64,000 bases of DNA from Pseudoalteromonas rubra (GCF_001482385.1 NZ_CP013612.1:806001-870000), one strand, 5' to 3'. Positions 8,546-17,601 are shown, numbered from the stretch's first letter. Made by a program: numbers and translations. Notes: generated by a model from the sequence alone, not told the origin.

Positions 8546-8551
8546 TGACTA

Positions 8552-8884
8552 TTATAAAGTGGCAAGCACAACCGCAATAAGTGTGGTTGCGGGGAGTAGG
8601 TAAAATAATGATCTCACCCAGTTAGGCCGGAAGGACAGTACGATTGCCAGCAGTAAAACGGCGAGGGCCATCTGGCCGCAGAACATCAGACTGCCGTAAC
8701 CAACGGCCTGGCTAATATCGACAGCCAGAGTTAGTAAAAGCATGATCCATGCTGCAAGCAGATATCGTTTACTCTGAATCTGATCGGGTCTTGTCCCAAA
8801 TACCGCTTTATAGTGCGGTGTTTTAGCCAGCGCGAAGGCCGTAAAGCTGGACAGGCACAGTAAGGTTGCAATCAGATACATCAT
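8552..8884 (-). CDS. DUF3325-type small membrane protein
   Basis: A 110-residue, very hydrophobic protein with four predicted membrane helices and the 'R/Q..L..AAW..LL.....A' pattern of the DUF3325 family. Members typically sit beside PepSY-domain and DUF3649 proteins in siderophore/TonB-receptor loci, as here. Its start overlaps the PepSY gene's stop by 4 bases, so it is the last gene of a three-gene operon. Function unknown; membrane partner of the PepSY protein is a reasonable inference. Confidence 0.75.
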   Translation of the reverse strand: MMYLIATLLCLSSFTAFALAKTPHYKAVFGTRPDQIQSKRYLLAAWIMLLLTLAVDISQAVGYGSLMFCGQMALAVLLLAIVLSFRPNWVRSLFYLLPATTLIAVVLATL

Positions 8885-10452
8885 GCAGCACGCTCCCTGC
8901 GGGCACGTTGTGGCCGAGCCTGCCGGGCAGGCTGAAGTTTTTTACTTTGCCAGAAGAACACCGCAGCGGCTAACAGAGCCAGTATGTCGAACATGGCCAA
9001 TGGCCACTGAGCGTTGCTAATGTAACGGATTAAATTCCCTTGTGTTGTAAGTGCATTACACAGAGGCAGCATGAGCCAGGCACAGGCATTGGCGAGTGCC
9101 AGGGTGCGCCACCCTTGGGCATTTCGCCATTTAGCGGCAACCAGCGTTGTAGCAGCCCAGGTCAGGAAAAATGCCAGCACTTCCTGGTCGGCACGACCGC
9201 TGTTGCTGACAGGCAGTAGTCGATTGGCGTAGAAGAATGCCGCTGTAGCCAGTGGCAGGCCCATAATGGCAGCTAGGTTGAGTGATTCGACTAGCTTAAG
9301 ACCAAAACTGGCTGGCTGAGTGGGTTTTTGGCGTTCTCGGATCCGTTTGGCCCACATAACGCAGCCACTGGCAATCATAGCGCAGCCTGCCAGTCCACAC
9401 AGAAAGTACAACCAACGCAAGCCGGGGGAAGCCAGGCGCCCGGTGTGCATGGCAATCATACCGCCATATAATTGCGCCGCAGTGCTGTCTTCGAGGTGCA
9501 CAGTATTCAGTAGTTCACCCGTTTGGCCTGAATACAGCCAGACGGCTTGCTCGTCTTTTATTTCACTGCGGTTAGCACCGTAAATTTTCATTACTGCCGC
9601 TGCATCCTGAGGGTGATCTATGATGATGCGCGAAATGGGTTGCTCTGGCCAGTTAGTAAAAAAGTGATCTAGTGACTGTGCGAAAGCCGGATCGGTCAGT
9701 GTCTGATGGCTTAGCTGAGGACGCTGTCGTTCCGGATAAAACGCTTTTCTGAATTCTTTTACCCCATCATCATACACCGTTTGCGCAGGATACGGGAAAA
9801 GCGTAAAAATAAGCGTGATCAGTCCAGTGTAGGTGATCATCAGATGAAATGGCAAAGCCAGCACTGAGCTTAGGTTATGTCCATCCAGCCAACTGCGGCT
9901 GCCCTTGCCAGCCCTGAACTGGAACATATCCTTGAAAATACGTTTGTGGATCACAATGCCTGAAACCAGCGCAACCAGCATAAACAGGCTGGCCAGACAC
10001 ACTATCCAGCGTGCCGTCGTACGGTCCATATAATGTAAGTCAAAATGCAAACGATAAAAGAAGCTCCCGCCTTTTGATTCTCTCGGTGTCACCGGTGTTT
10101 TGCTATCGGCCGCCAGGTTATGGCTGACCCAACTGGCTTTTTCGCCTGGCTCCGCATAGGGCAGGTGCGAGACGCGCAGTAGCGAGTTGCGCTCAGACGG
10201 TAGACTAATCCACCACCTTGCTGCGTCAGGCGCTTCTGTGTTCAGGCGTTCAAAGCCGTAGTCCAGTAGCGCTTGTTGTGAGCTCTGAACTTCAATGCTG
10301 TGGGGGTGCAGCTCAGGCTTGCTCCACAATGTAATTTCCTGACGGAAAAAGCTTAATGTGCCTGCAAAAAACACCAGCCACAACAGCCAGCAAAAAAGTA
10401 ACCCGACCCAGGTATGGAGCCAGGTCATAGAACGAAAAAAACTGTCTTTCAT
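8881..10452 (-). CDS. PepSY-associated membrane protein (PiuB-like)
   Basis: A 523-residue protein from the ATG at 10452 (MKDSFFRSMTWLHTWVG). The first helix with 'TWLHTWVGLLFCWLLW' and the later helices with conserved His residues are the signature of the PepSY-TM family, inner-membrane proteins encoded with TonB-dependent siderophore receptors and thought to reduce or release iron from ferric siderophores in the periplasm. Further helices lie near residues 150-175, 195-220, 320-345 and then a C-terminal set of four. A longer frame reaches 10587 but the extra N-terminus is not family-like and overlaps the upstream gene. It lies 2 bases after that DUF3649 gene and overlaps DUF3325 by 4 bases. 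Confidence 0.85.
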   Translation of the reverse strand: MKDSFFRSMTWLHTWVGLLFCWLLWLVFFAGTLSFFRQEITLWSKPELHPHSIEVQSSQQALLDYGFERLNTEAPDAARWWISLPSERNSLLRVSHLPYAEPGEKASWVSHNLAADSKTPVTPRESKGGSFFYRLHFDLHYMDRTTARWIVCLASLFMLVALVSGIVIHKRIFKDMFQFRAGKGSRSWLDGHNLSSVLALPFHLMITYTGLITLIFTLFPYPAQTVYDDGVKEFRKAFYPERQRPQLSHQTLTDPAFAQSLDHFFTNWPEQPISRIIIDHPQDAAAVMKIYGANRSEIKDEQAVWLYSGQTGELLNTVHLEDSTAAQLYGGMIAMHTGRLASPGLRWLYFLCGLAGCAMIASGCVMWAKRIRERQKPTQPASFGLKLVESLNLAAIMGLPLATAAFFYANRLLPVSNSGRADQEVLAFFLTWAATTLVAAKWRNAQGWRTLALANACAWLMLPLCNALTTQGNLIRYISNAQWPLAMFDILALLAAAVFFWQSKKLQPARQARPQRARRERAA

Positions 10453-10454
10453 TA

Positions 10455-10751
10455 TTATCCTCTTAACATCAGGATCAGCAGCCATTGCACTGTTGCAAGC
10501 AGCAGCAAACCACCACAGAGGAAGCGGAGTGATTTTGTTGCGAATACAGCGATAAAAATAAGGCAGTGAATGAGTACACTCAGGCATACGCTAAATAGCA
10601 CGGCATCCACTTTTGACACTGGTAACAACAAACTCATCAGGCTGATAGAAAGCGCGGTGCATGCATACCCTCCGAAAATAGCGAGAGCAAACCGGGTGAT
10701 AACGTTTATGCGATAGGCTGTAAAGTAAGCAAAGTAGGGCGATAGCGACAT
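10455..10751 (-). CDS. DUF3649-type small membrane protein
   Basis: About 98 residues from the ATG at 10751 (MSLSPYFAYFTAYRINV), with three hydrophobic helices. Length, the 'RFALAIFGGYACTALSISLMSLLLP' segment and position before a PepSY gene fit the DUF3649 (iron-uptake-associated) family. A GTG at 10790 would add 13 residues. First gene of the DUF3649-PepSY-DUF3325 operon; a Fur-like box lies 57 bases upstream of the ATG. Confidence 0.72.
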   Translation of the reverse strand: MSLSPYFAYFTAYRINVITRFALAIFGGYACTALSISLMSLLLPVSKVDAVLFSVCLSVLIHCLIFIAVFATKSLRFLCGGLLLLATVQWLLILMLRG

Positions 10752-10807
10752 ACTTGTTCTTTGATCAAAAATAGGGAGGCGAATTATCACTGAATCGCGC
10801 TATAAAT

Positions 10808-10826
10808 AACAGTAATTATCATTAGC
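10808..10826 (-). promoter_or_regulatory. candidate Fur box of the PepSY operon
   Basis: On the minus strand the 19-mer GCTAATGATAATTACTGTT matches 13 of 19 consensus Fur positions, with an intact central AATGATAAT. Its place in front of an iron-type operon makes regulation by Fur likely. Confidence 0.6.
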
Positions 10827-10984
10827 AAATGCGTTAAATGTACAATTATTAATGCCAAAAGGAATATCAAATTCCTGTTGGATTAAGCTCTGGATATTTA
10901 GTGACCGCACTCGTGCACTCTTTTATTGGGCTACAGGCTGATATACTTACCTGGGTTTATTGCGTTGTGAGGAGAAGTATAAAC

Positions 10985-11554
10985 GTGGATATCATTGAGC
11001 GTGTCCGGCGATGCACTCTATGTCGGGGACAATTGCCTTTCGAACCCAGACCTGTGATCCAGGGATTGCCAGCTGCGAAAATTCTGATTGCCGGTCAGGC
11101 CCCCAGCTTGAGTGTGCAAAAAACCGGTAAGCCGTTTAACGATGCCAGTGGTAAACGGCTTAGAGAATGGTTAGGGGTCACAGAGGCTCAGTTTTATGAT
11201 CCGACTTTATTCGCGATTATACCTATGGCTTTTTGTTACCCTGGTAAGGGTAAATCTGGCGACTTACCACCACCCAAAATCTGCGCGCAGACATGGCGGG
11301 TGTCTTTGCTTGAGGTATTCAATAACATTGAGTTAACTATCTTGATTGGCCAATATGCACAAAGCTATCATATAGCTGATTTTGTTAGTGTGTCTCAAGC
11401 GGTGACCGAATGGAGGACTGGCTTACCGGGGCAAATCGCATTGCCACATCCCAGCCCACGTAATCAATTATGGGTTCGAAAACGTCCCTGGTTTGAGGCT
11501 GAAGTGTTACCTGTATTAAGAACTCGAGTTCGGGAGGTGTTGTTGTCTTTTTAA
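10985..11554 (+). CDS. uracil-DNA glycosylase family protein with probable Fe-S cluster
   Basis: A 189-residue protein from a GTG at 10985, chosen because GAGGAGAAG lies just before it and the upstream in-frame extension is not family-like. It shows the UDG-superfamily motif 'GQAPS' (residues 37-41) in place of GEAPG, a conserved Asn/Asp loop ('KPFNDASGKRL') and the C-terminal 'LPHPSPRN' with the catalytic-loop His. Four cysteines at about 10, 13, 84 and 100 have the CxxC...C-x15-C spacing of family 4/5 UDGs, where they bind a 4Fe-4S cluster. It would remove uracil or another deaminated base from DNA, or act on a related substrate. Confidence 0.82.
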   Translation: MDIIERVRRCTLCRGQLPFEPRPVIQGLPAAKILIAGQAPSLSVQKTGKPFNDASGKRLREWLGVTEAQFYDPTLFAIIPMAFCYPGKGKSGDLPPPKICAQTWRVSLLEVFNNIELTILIGQYAQSYHIADFVSVSQAVTEWRTGLPGQIALPHPSPRNQLWVRKRPWFEAEVLPVLRTRVREVLLSF

Positions 11555-11713
11555 ACCGTCGAACTCCAGTGTTTATAAGCCCTAAGACAGCATTATGTAA
11601 ATAATTAGAAAATGAATTAACTCATATGGGTTGCTATTTGGTACTGTATCGCTCATAATTTGGGGTGAGTTAGAATTACAAATTTTAACAAATTACATTC
11701 AAAGGATTTGAAC

Positions 11714-12079
11714 ATGTTATATCGAATTTCGGGTTGGTCAGCTATCGTTCTCTCCCTGCTGGCATTATACCCAAGCTATCAAACGGGTGCTCTGTCCGTT
11801 ATCGGATTTTACCTTGGTTTATTCGCACTGATCCTCTCCTCTTTTGCCAGTCATACCGGAAACCTCTTTTATTACCGCAGTGTATTTGTATTTTCTGTGT
11901 TAAACGTTTTCTTTGTAAATGATGGCACGTGTGTGATGTTATTAGCTGAGAATAATGACTGGGTGTATATCGGTTCTATGTATGGGATCTTCATTGTCAT
12001 AAGTAGTATATGTGGTTTCCTGGTTAATAAAGACAGCTTTTTGGTGAATATGGCGCCTAAAGTCAAGCGCGTACGGTAA
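11714..12079 (+). CDS. hypothetical small membrane protein
   Basis: A 121-residue protein with four hydrophobic helices and a basic C-terminus (PKVKRVR), so a small integral inner-membrane protein. I do not recognise the family. The start is the ATG at 11714, preceded by AAAGGA at 7 bases; a TTG two codons earlier is unlikely. It stands alone between a DNA-repair gene and a YciI-like gene. Confidence 0.6.
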   Translation: MLYRISGWSAIVLSLLALYPSYQTGALSVIGFYLGLFALILSSFASHTGNLFYYRSVFVFSVLNVFFVNDGTCVMLLAENNDWVYIGSMYGIFIVISSICGFLVNKDSFLVNMAPKVKRVR

Positions 12080-12209
12080 CGCATCTGGTAACACAAGCAA
12101 TAATTACTTAATACAGCGTTGGTTTACAAAACGATCGAAGACTTATACACTTGTGGTGGTTTTTAAAACAGCTGCACTGATAATACAAATTCGCAAGGAG
12201 CGGTGAAGA

Positions 12210-12500
12210 GTGTTTGTCGTAAATATCACGTACACCGTTGAACTTGAACAAGTCGATGCGCATTTACCTGCTCATATACAGTTTTTACAGCAATATTATC
12301 AGCAAGGTGCGTTTTTAGCGTCTGGCAGAAAGGTTCCCAGAACTGGGGGAATGATTTTCGCTACCGCAAAAAACCAAACTGAGTTAGAAGCAATTCTACA
12401 CAACGACCCTTTTTACCTCGCCGGACTGGCGAACTACGAGATCACAGAAATTGAAGTAAGCAAGACTGCCAGTGGTTTATCACAACTGCTAACCCTTTGA
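12210..12500 (+). CDS. YciI family protein
   Basis: A 96-residue ferredoxin-like-fold protein with the YciI signatures: 'HIQFLQQYYQQGAFLASGRK' (family 'H..y...l...G....aGp') and 'NDPFYLAGLANYEI' with the conserved Asp-Pro-Phe. The His-Asp pair is proposed as active site in Haemophilus YciI; substrate unknown. The GTG start is supported by AAGGAG 9 bases before. Single gene. Confidence 0.85.
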   Translation: MFVVNITYTVELEQVDAHLPAHIQFLQQYYQQGAFLASGRKVPRTGGMIFATAKNQTELEAILHNDPFYLAGLANYEITEIEVSKTASGLSQLLTL

Positions 12501-12754
12501 ATCAGCATTATTGTAATGCTGAATATACACTATGACTGAACGTCCATTGAGGATGTGCATTCGTGGTGGTATAGCAGAGTGACCGCGCGCCAGTTTTGAT
12601 GCTTTGATATCAATTCAAGCTTACGTATTCTTTCTACTCTGCATGATATCGCAGCGGCTTTTTATGTCAGCCTGACTTTGAGTGCGTTTTGGTTACTCTG
12701 TTTATAACTGCCACTTTGCTGCAATTTAACGGATTGCTATAAACGGAGAATATT

Positions 12755-13558
12755 ATGCCCAGACTAAACAATAAAATTGCCCTGATCACAGGTGCTGCAC
12801 GTGGTATTGGCGCTGCGGTTGCGACCTGCTTTATTGAGCAAGGTGCGACAGTGATCATTACAGACAAAAATGCCGAAGAGGCTCAAAAACTGTGCGACAC
12901 ACTCGGCGATCGCGCGTATTTCCATCTGCTCGATGTATCTGAGGAGTCGCATTGGCAAGCCGTTGAAGCCTTTGTACAAACCGAGTTCGGTCGGCTGGAT
13001 ATTTTGGTGAATAATGCAGGTATAACGGGATTTTTGGAAACCGTGGGACCTCATGACCCTGAACATTTAGACTTAGCAAGCTGGCATACTGTGCAACGCA
13101 CCAACAGTGATGGCGTTGCGCTTGGTTGCAAATATGGGATCCGACTTATGAAAGCATCTCAGGCTGCGAGTATCGTCAATATCTCCTCTCGTTCCGGTTT
13201 GGTAGGGATCCCGGCCGCAGCAGCTTATGCAGCGAGTAAGGCTGCAGTACGTAATCACAGTAAATCGGTAGCCCTGTATTGTGCTCAACAAGGTTACCCT
13301 ATTCGTTGTAACTCTGTTCATCCGGGCGCCATTTTAACACCTATGTGGGATGCCATGTTGGGTGAAGGGGAAGCTCGGGAAGCGGCAATTGCTGGTATTG
13401 CTGCCGATATTCCGGTTGGACACATGGGCAATGCTATGGATGTAGCCTATGCGGTGCTTTATCTGGCCTCAGATGAGTCCGCTTATGTGACAGGAATTGA
13501 ACTGAATATTGATGGTGGGATCCTGGCCGGCAGCAGTGCCGCGCCTAAATCAAGTTAA
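12755..13558 (+). CDS. SDR family oxidoreductase
   Basis: A 267-residue classical SDR: 'TGAARGIGAAV' coenzyme motif (residues 12-22) with Asp at the end of strand 2 ('TDKN'), suggesting NAD preference; 'NNAGIT'; Ser in 'VNISSRSG'; and catalytic 'YAASK' near residue 156; ending with 'YVTGIELNIDGG'. It resembles glucose/cyclohexanol/steroid dehydrogenases, but substrate cannot be assigned. RBS GGAG precedes the ATG. A hairpin with a T-run terminates it. Confidence 0.88.
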   Translation: MPRLNNKIALITGAARGIGAAVATCFIEQGATVIITDKNAEEAQKLCDTLGDRAYFHLLDVSEESHWQAVEAFVQTEFGRLDILVNNAGITGFLETVGPHDPEHLDLASWHTVQRTNSDGVALGCKYGIRLMKASQAASIVNISSRSGLVGIPAAAAYAASKAAVRNHSKSVALYCAQQGYPIRCNSVHPGAILTPMWDAMLGEGEAREAAIAGIAADIPVGHMGNAMDVAYAVLYLASDESAYVTGIELNIDGGILAGSSAAPKSS

Positions 13559-13573
13559 GTTATATCAAACCTG

Positions 13574-13600
13574 GCCGGTATAATCCTGATACCGGCTTTT
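13574..13600 (+). terminator. rho-independent terminator after SDR gene
   Basis: Eight-bp stem GCCGGTAT / ATACCGGC, 7-base loop, then TTTT, 15 bases after the stop at 13558. Confidence 0.85.
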
Positions 13601-13664
13601 GTCCGGCGGATTAGTTTGCTAAGCTCAAATGAACAGATGTCGCAATTACAAGGAGTTTGAGCCT

Positions 13665-14153
13665 ATGTATTGGGGTTTAATTGTTGTCTTTATTGTGCTG
13701 GCTTTTTGGCTTCACAACCGCTATAGCTCTAGTTCTGAGGATTATCCAGCACTGGAGACTGACCCAAATGATCCTTTGCTGCTCCAGGCTGTGGCAGATG
13801 CCAAAGCGTCATTAGAGGAATTCAAATCCCTGTATCGCCAGTTTCCTAAGGACGCTTTTGTTAAACTCGACTTTGAAAGCGATTGTGGTGTTTCTGAACA
13901 CCTTGGTGCACACGTTGAAGGGATAAAAGGCGATGAGATCAGTGTCTTTCTGGTCACGCCACCTGTCACGCATCAGGGTAAGCTTGCGCACAATTACACC
14001 TGCCACTTCGATGACATAGAGGACTGGCAGATCACAGATAAAGAGGGCAACATTTATGGCGGATTTACGCAGCGCGCCATGTTTGCGATCGCTGAACGTG
14101 AAGGCGTGGAGTTGCCCCGTGAGCTACAGGAAATGCAGGGAAAATATGTTTAA
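13665..14153 (+). CDS. DUF2314-like membrane-anchored protein
   Basis: A 162-residue protein from the ATG at 13665 (AAGGAG nine bases upstream). A single N-terminal membrane helix (residues 3-18, 'GLIVVFIVLAFWL') anchors a soluble domain resembling DUF2314: an initial helix 'AVADAKASLEEFKSLYRQFP', 'VKLDFES...EHLGAHVEGIKGDEISVFLV', 'DIEDWQITDKEGNIYGGFTQRAM'. DUF2314 domains are of unknown function. Stand-alone gene. Confidence 0.65.
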   Translation: MYWGLIVVFIVLAFWLHNRYSSSSEDYPALETDPNDPLLLQAVADAKASLEEFKSLYRQFPKDAFVKLDFESDCGVSEHLGAHVEGIKGDEISVFLVTPPVTHQGKLAHNYTCHFDDIEDWQITDKEGNIYGGFTQRAMFAIAEREGVELPRELQEMQGKYV

Positions 14154-14212
14154 CGTTGCGCCCTGGCGCTATTACTAGCGTGTCATTCAAAAAGCACTCA
14201 CTCCTTTAAGGC

Positions 14213-14256
14213 TGTTTCCATCACTGTCTTTTACGTGAGTGATGGCGATGGAAACA
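14213..14256. repeat. long imperfect inverted repeat
   Basis: TGTTTCCATCACT pairs with AGTGATG-GC-GATGGAAACA except for a 6-base insertion in the right arm. It sits between two converging genes and probably works as a bidirectional terminator or RNA-stabilising hairpin. Confidence 0.5.
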
Positions 14257-14297
14257 ACTATTTGATGTAGTTATATAGAGCACTTTTGTACGTTGAA

Positions 14298-14780
14298 TTA
14301 AGGTTGTTCGGCAAATGCTCTTAGCTCGTCACCTGTCAGACGATAAATGATCCACTCGTCCTGAGGTTTGGCACCAATGCTGTTGTAGAAGTCGATCGCT
14401 GGCTTGTTCCAGTCGAGCACGACCCATTCAAAACGACCACAGTCTTTTTTTATGGCCAGTTGTGCCAGAAACTTCATCAATGCTTTACCTGCACCCTGCC
14501 CGCGCTGATCCTGAGCAACATACAGATCTTCCAGGTACAGACCGTATTTACCAAGCCAGGTCGAATAATTAAAGAAATACACGGCAAAACCAATGGCCTC
14601 GCCCTCTTGCTCGCAGATCAGGGCGTGGGCACGTACATCGTCGCCAAATAGTTTTTGCTCTATATCCGCGACTGTATTGAGGACTGCGTCTGGCTCTTTC
14701 TCATAGATGGCTAATTCATTGATAAAATGTAATATTGTTGCTGCATCGCCTTTTTGTGCGTGGCGGATCGTGATACTCAT
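14298..14780 (-). CDS. GNAT family N-acetyltransferase
   Basis: A 160-residue acetyltransferase. Motif A is visible as 'LYVAQDQRGQGAGKALMKFL' (Q/RxxGxG/A acetyl-CoA binding, about residues 88-107), preceded by 'GLYLEDLYV'. 'YNSIGAKPQDEW' is the usual C-terminal strand. The combination resembles spermidine/diamine acetyltransferase-like (SAT-like) members, which is only suggestive. It is divergent from a LysR regulator gene with a palindrome between them. Confidence 0.88.
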   Translation of the reverse strand: MSITIRHAQKGDAATILHFINELAIYEKEPDAVLNTVADIEQKLFGDDVRAHALICEQEGEAIGFAVYFFNYSTWLGKYGLYLEDLYVAQDQRGQGAGKALMKFLAQLAIKKDCGRFEWVVLDWNKPAIDFYNSIGAKPQDEWIIYRLTGDELRAFAEQP

Positions 14781-14848
14781 CGACTGTTTATTTCCAAAGT
14801 TGACATGATGGTTGCTCAGTGTAAGCTCAATCTATAAATGAATAAAGT

Positions 14849-14861
14849 GCATAGATTGCAC
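14849..14861. promoter_or_regulatory. candidate LysR-type operator
   Basis: TGCATAGATTGCA (a T-N11-A palindrome with 4-5 bp arms) lies in the 101-bp space between the GNAT and LysR genes. A further inverted repeat AATCTAT-N15-ATAGATT (14829-14857) overlaps it. Confidence 0.4.
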
Positions 14862-14881
14862 GTACTAAATGTATATTATTA

Positions 14882-15811
14882 ATGAAACATTTGCCTAATT
14901 TGGATCTTAATCTGCTTAAACTGTTTGCTGTTTTGTATCAGAATGGCTCAGTTACGCTCTCTGCCGAGCAGCTGAATCTCAGTCAGTCTGCATGTAGTCA
15001 CGCACTGACCCGGCTCCGGGAGCGCCTGGGTGATGAACTGTTTGTGCGGGTGAATAATCGTATGTTGGCAACCGCGCATGCACATCGACTGGCAAAGACC
15101 GTGTTGCCAGCGTTGCAGATGCTGGAGGGAGGCCTGCAAGAAGCCAGCCCGTTTGATGCAAATGAACCTCATACGCTGACGATTGCGGTAACGGATTATA
15201 CTGCCTGGTGTCTGCGGCCTTTTGTAGCTCATTTGGTTAGCCTGTTTGAAAATCTGGATATCCGTTTTGTTCAGCTTGAAGAACGCATTGCAGAGCAAGC
15301 TCTGAAAGAGGAAAGTCTGGATCTGGTATGCGGGTTTGCACATCAGCAGGAGTTTTCTGAGAGCCTGACCCAGCTTAGCTGGTTTGAGGATGCCTACGTG
15401 ACAGTGCGTTGTCAGTCTCACCCATGCAAAAAACAAATAGATCTGAGTACTTTTATTGCATATCCGCATATTTTGATTGCGCCATGGAACGAGCGTCGGG
15501 GAATAGTTGACAGAGCACTGGCAAAAATTAAGAAATCCAGAACCATTGCAGTGACAACCCCACATGTGTTGGTGGCACCAACGTTGCTACCAGAGAGTGA
15601 TATGTTGCTGACTATGCCCAGGCGTTATGCCTTGCAGGTGTGTGACAGATTACACCTTCAGTTACAGCCACCGCCGCTTCCGGTGCCTGATTACCAGCTG
15701 AAGTTGTACTGGCACCGGACGCGCAAGCGCGATCCTAAGATTGGCTGGTTTATTACTCAGTTCTGCGACTTTCATGAGCTAGAACATGACGAGGCCAAGT
15801 TAGTAAAATAG
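14882..15811 (+). CDS. LysR family transcriptional regulator
   Basis: A 309-residue LysR protein. The N-terminal winged helix-turn-helix covers about residues 7-66 ('LNLLKLFAVLYQNGSVTLSAEQLNLSQSACSHALTRLRERLGDELFVR'), followed by a linker helix and the periplasmic-binding-like effector domain. The HTH resembles the NodD/ToxR-like subgroup beginning 'DLNLLKLF'. It is divergent from a GNAT gene, its most likely target. Effector unknown. Confidence 0.9.
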   Translation: MKHLPNLDLNLLKLFAVLYQNGSVTLSAEQLNLSQSACSHALTRLRERLGDELFVRVNNRMLATAHAHRLAKTVLPALQMLEGGLQEASPFDANEPHTLTIAVTDYTAWCLRPFVAHLVSLFENLDIRFVQLEERIAEQALKEESLDLVCGFAHQQEFSESLTQLSWFEDAYVTVRCQSHPCKKQIDLSTFIAYPHILIAPWNERRGIVDRALAKIKKSRTIAVTTPHVLVAPTLLPESDMLLTMPRRYALQVCDRLHLQLQPPPLPVPDYQLKLYWHRTRKRDPKIGWFITQFCDFHELEHDEAKLVK

Positions 15812-15895
15812 TGATCTGTTAACTGACGCCGTGAATACAGATATGCTCGCTGAAATGTCTAATTTAGTTTATATAATTCAATGTTTTAATTTAGA

Positions 15896-16831
15896 TCAGA
15901 ATTTTACCATATCGACAGCATGAGCACGCATATAGTCACAAATAAAGTCGACGCTGAGTTTAATATTCGGGAGCTGATATTTGGCGTGTTGATATACCAG
16001 ATTTATTTCTACTGTGTGTGTTTTACCGGGTGACAATTTAAGGTGCTGTGCAACGGGTGTTACCACGCTTTTTAGGTGTGCGGGGAGTAGCCAGTCGGGG
16101 GCTAGCAACAGGCCCTCGCCCTGAGCGAGCGCATCCAGTAAGGTAGTACTGTCATTGCTGATCAGAACGGGTTGAGTAGACACCGGCTGCCAGTTGTCTT
16201 GTTCGTGCACCCACCATGGGACGAGGGCCGTTTTACTGCGAAACATGATTGTCGGACAAAGACAGAGCTGATCAACAGACCAATTGGTGGTGCCAAATTG
16301 AGTATTTAATCGATCAGCCAGTTGGGTATGCGCCCACAGTGTAAAGCCACTGCGAATGAGCGGTTTGGCAATAAGACGGGCATCGTCGATCGGCCCGCCC
16401 CTGATTGCCAGGTCGACAGAGTCTTGCCCGAAGAGCGCATATTCATTGGTATAGTCGAGGTCGAGTAAAATGTTTGGAAATTGCTGGCGAAAACGCCGGA
16501 ATAAGGGCACCAGCAGCGCCTTTGACAGGCCGGGAGGTGCACTGACTTTTAGCGTGCCGCTCGGGTTATCAAAGCTCTGTGAGATCAGTTCATCGGCGTA
16601 GGTCAGCTTAGTGAGGATCTCATCAATATGTTGGTAGTAGATCTGCCCTAATTCAGTAATACTGACGTGGCGAGTCGTTCGTTTGATCAGCTCGATCCCT
16701 AGCGACGCTTCGAGATCTTTAATACGCCTTGATACGGAAGAAGCAGGCACCGAGAATTCCTCGGCAACAGCGCTGAAACTATTCAATTCAACAACACGCT
16801 TGAAATAGCGCAGTGCTCTGAGTTTATCCAT
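15896..16831 (-). CDS. LysR family transcriptional regulator (azoreductase-linked)
   Basis: A 311-residue LysR protein with N-terminal HTH ('LRALRYFKRVVELNSFSAVAEEFSVPASSVSRRIKDLEASLGIELIKRTTR') of the AaeR/DsdC-like class and a C-terminal effector domain. It is divergent from an FMN-dependent azoreductase gene; a 19-bp palindrome lies between them. The likely job is redox- or quinone/azo-responsive control of that gene. It converges on the preceding LysR gene. Confidence 0.9.
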   Translation of the reverse strand: MDKLRALRYFKRVVELNSFSAVAEEFSVPASSVSRRIKDLEASLGIELIKRTTRHVSITELGQIYYQHIDEILTKLTYADELISQSFDNPSGTLKVSAPPGLSKALLVPLFRRFRQQFPNILLDLDYTNEYALFGQDSVDLAIRGGPIDDARLIAKPLIRSGFTLWAHTQLADRLNTQFGTTNWSVDQLCLCPTIMFRSKTALVPWWVHEQDNWQPVSTQPVLISNDSTTLLDALAQGEGLLLAPDWLLPAHLKSVVTPVAQHLKLSPGKTHTVEINLVYQHAKYQLPNIKLSVDFICDYMRAHAVDMVKF

Positions 16832-16872
16832 TGTGATCCAAGATGCTTTTTATCTCAGATAATCTAGTTTAT

Positions 16873-16891
16873 TTTTGTCAAAAAGACAAAA
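16873..16891. promoter_or_regulatory. palindromic operator between lysR and azoreductase gene
   Basis: TTTTGTC-AAAAA-GACAAAA, perfect 7-bp arms with a 5-base spacer, 41 bases upstream of the LysR ATG. It fits the T-N11-A form of LysR sites. Confidence 0.6.
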
Positions 16892-16973
16892 CTGATTTGT
16901 GGCTGATGTACTTTTTAGTATGCCACCTTCGCGTAATAATATCTGAAATTTTCAAAGGTATTTAGTTATTACA

Positions 16974-17597
16974 ATGACAAAGCAAGTGCTTATTATAAAA
17001 TCGAGTCCGGCGAACGAATTTTCTGTATCCAGTGAGATAGCTGATTATTTGCAATCACAATTGCAAAATAAGAATGAAAGCTTGGCTTTCACAGTGCGCG
17101 ATCTGAGCCAGACGCCTGCCCCAGTGTATGATAATCAAATCCTCAATAGCTTTTATGGTGATCAGGATGCACTCACAGCAGAGCAAACTGCGGTTGCACA
17201 GCCATCATTGCTTTATATTGATGAACTAAAACAGGCTGACATCATTGTCTTTGCATCTCCCATGCATAATTTCAGTGTGACGAGTTTGATGAAAAATTAC
17301 ATCGATCAGATCTGTCGTTTTGGTTTGACCTTTTCTTATTCAGAGCAGGGTCCGCAAGGCTTGTTAGAGGGTAAACAGGCCGTCATTATTGCCAGTGCGG
17401 GAGCTGATATGTCGATACCAGAAATGCATGCCATTGACTTTCAGGTACCCTATCTCAAACAGGTGCTCGGCTTTATTGGTATTGCAGACATTGATGTGAT
17501 CACCGCATATGGGATCAGTATGCCGCATATTGGCAGTGAGGTGGCGACCAGGCAGGCGAAAGCTCAGGTGGACCACTGGGTAAATGCTATCGCCTGA
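16974..17597 (+). CDS. azoR: FMN-dependent NADH-azoreductase
   Basis: A 207-residue flavodoxin-fold enzyme of the AzoR/ACP-phosphodiesterase family. It shows the phosphate-binding start 'VLIIKSSPANEFSVSSEIAD', the 'ADIIVFASPMHNFSVTSLMKNYIDQICRFGLTF' segment with P-M-H-N-F binding the FMN, and 'IIASAGADMS' for the third FMN loop. Members are homodimeric cytoplasmic enzymes that reduce quinones and azo dyes with NADH. It is probably controlled by the divergent LysR regulator. A long hairpin follows. Confidence 0.9.
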   Translation: MTKQVLIIKSSPANEFSVSSEIADYLQSQLQNKNESLAFTVRDLSQTPAPVYDNQILNSFYGDQDALTAEQTAVAQPSLLYIDELKQADIIVFASPMHNFSVTSLMKNYIDQICRFGLTFSYSEQGPQGLLEGKQAVIIASAGADMSIPEMHAIDFQVPYLKQVLGFIGIADIDVITAYGISMPHIGSEVATRQAKAQVDHWVNAIA

Positions 17598-17601
17598 ATC
17601 T

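Larger units (their letters stand above)
7854..8551. other. 698-bp intergenic region holding a repeat array
   Basis: No convincing gene. Bases 7932-8391 hold ten oriented copies of a 19-20 bp motif (listed separately). A 14-codon frame at 8424 with a purine-rich stretch before it is too short to call. A hairpin terminator for the gene at 8552 closes the region. The open frame that spans 7960-8208 runs through the repeats and has no protein-like features. Confidence 0.8.

Noticed and set aside
14298..15811. Toxin-antitoxin pair (GNAT toxin with divergent partner)
   Set aside because: GNAT toxins pair with RHH antitoxins in one operon; here the partner is a divergent LysR gene.
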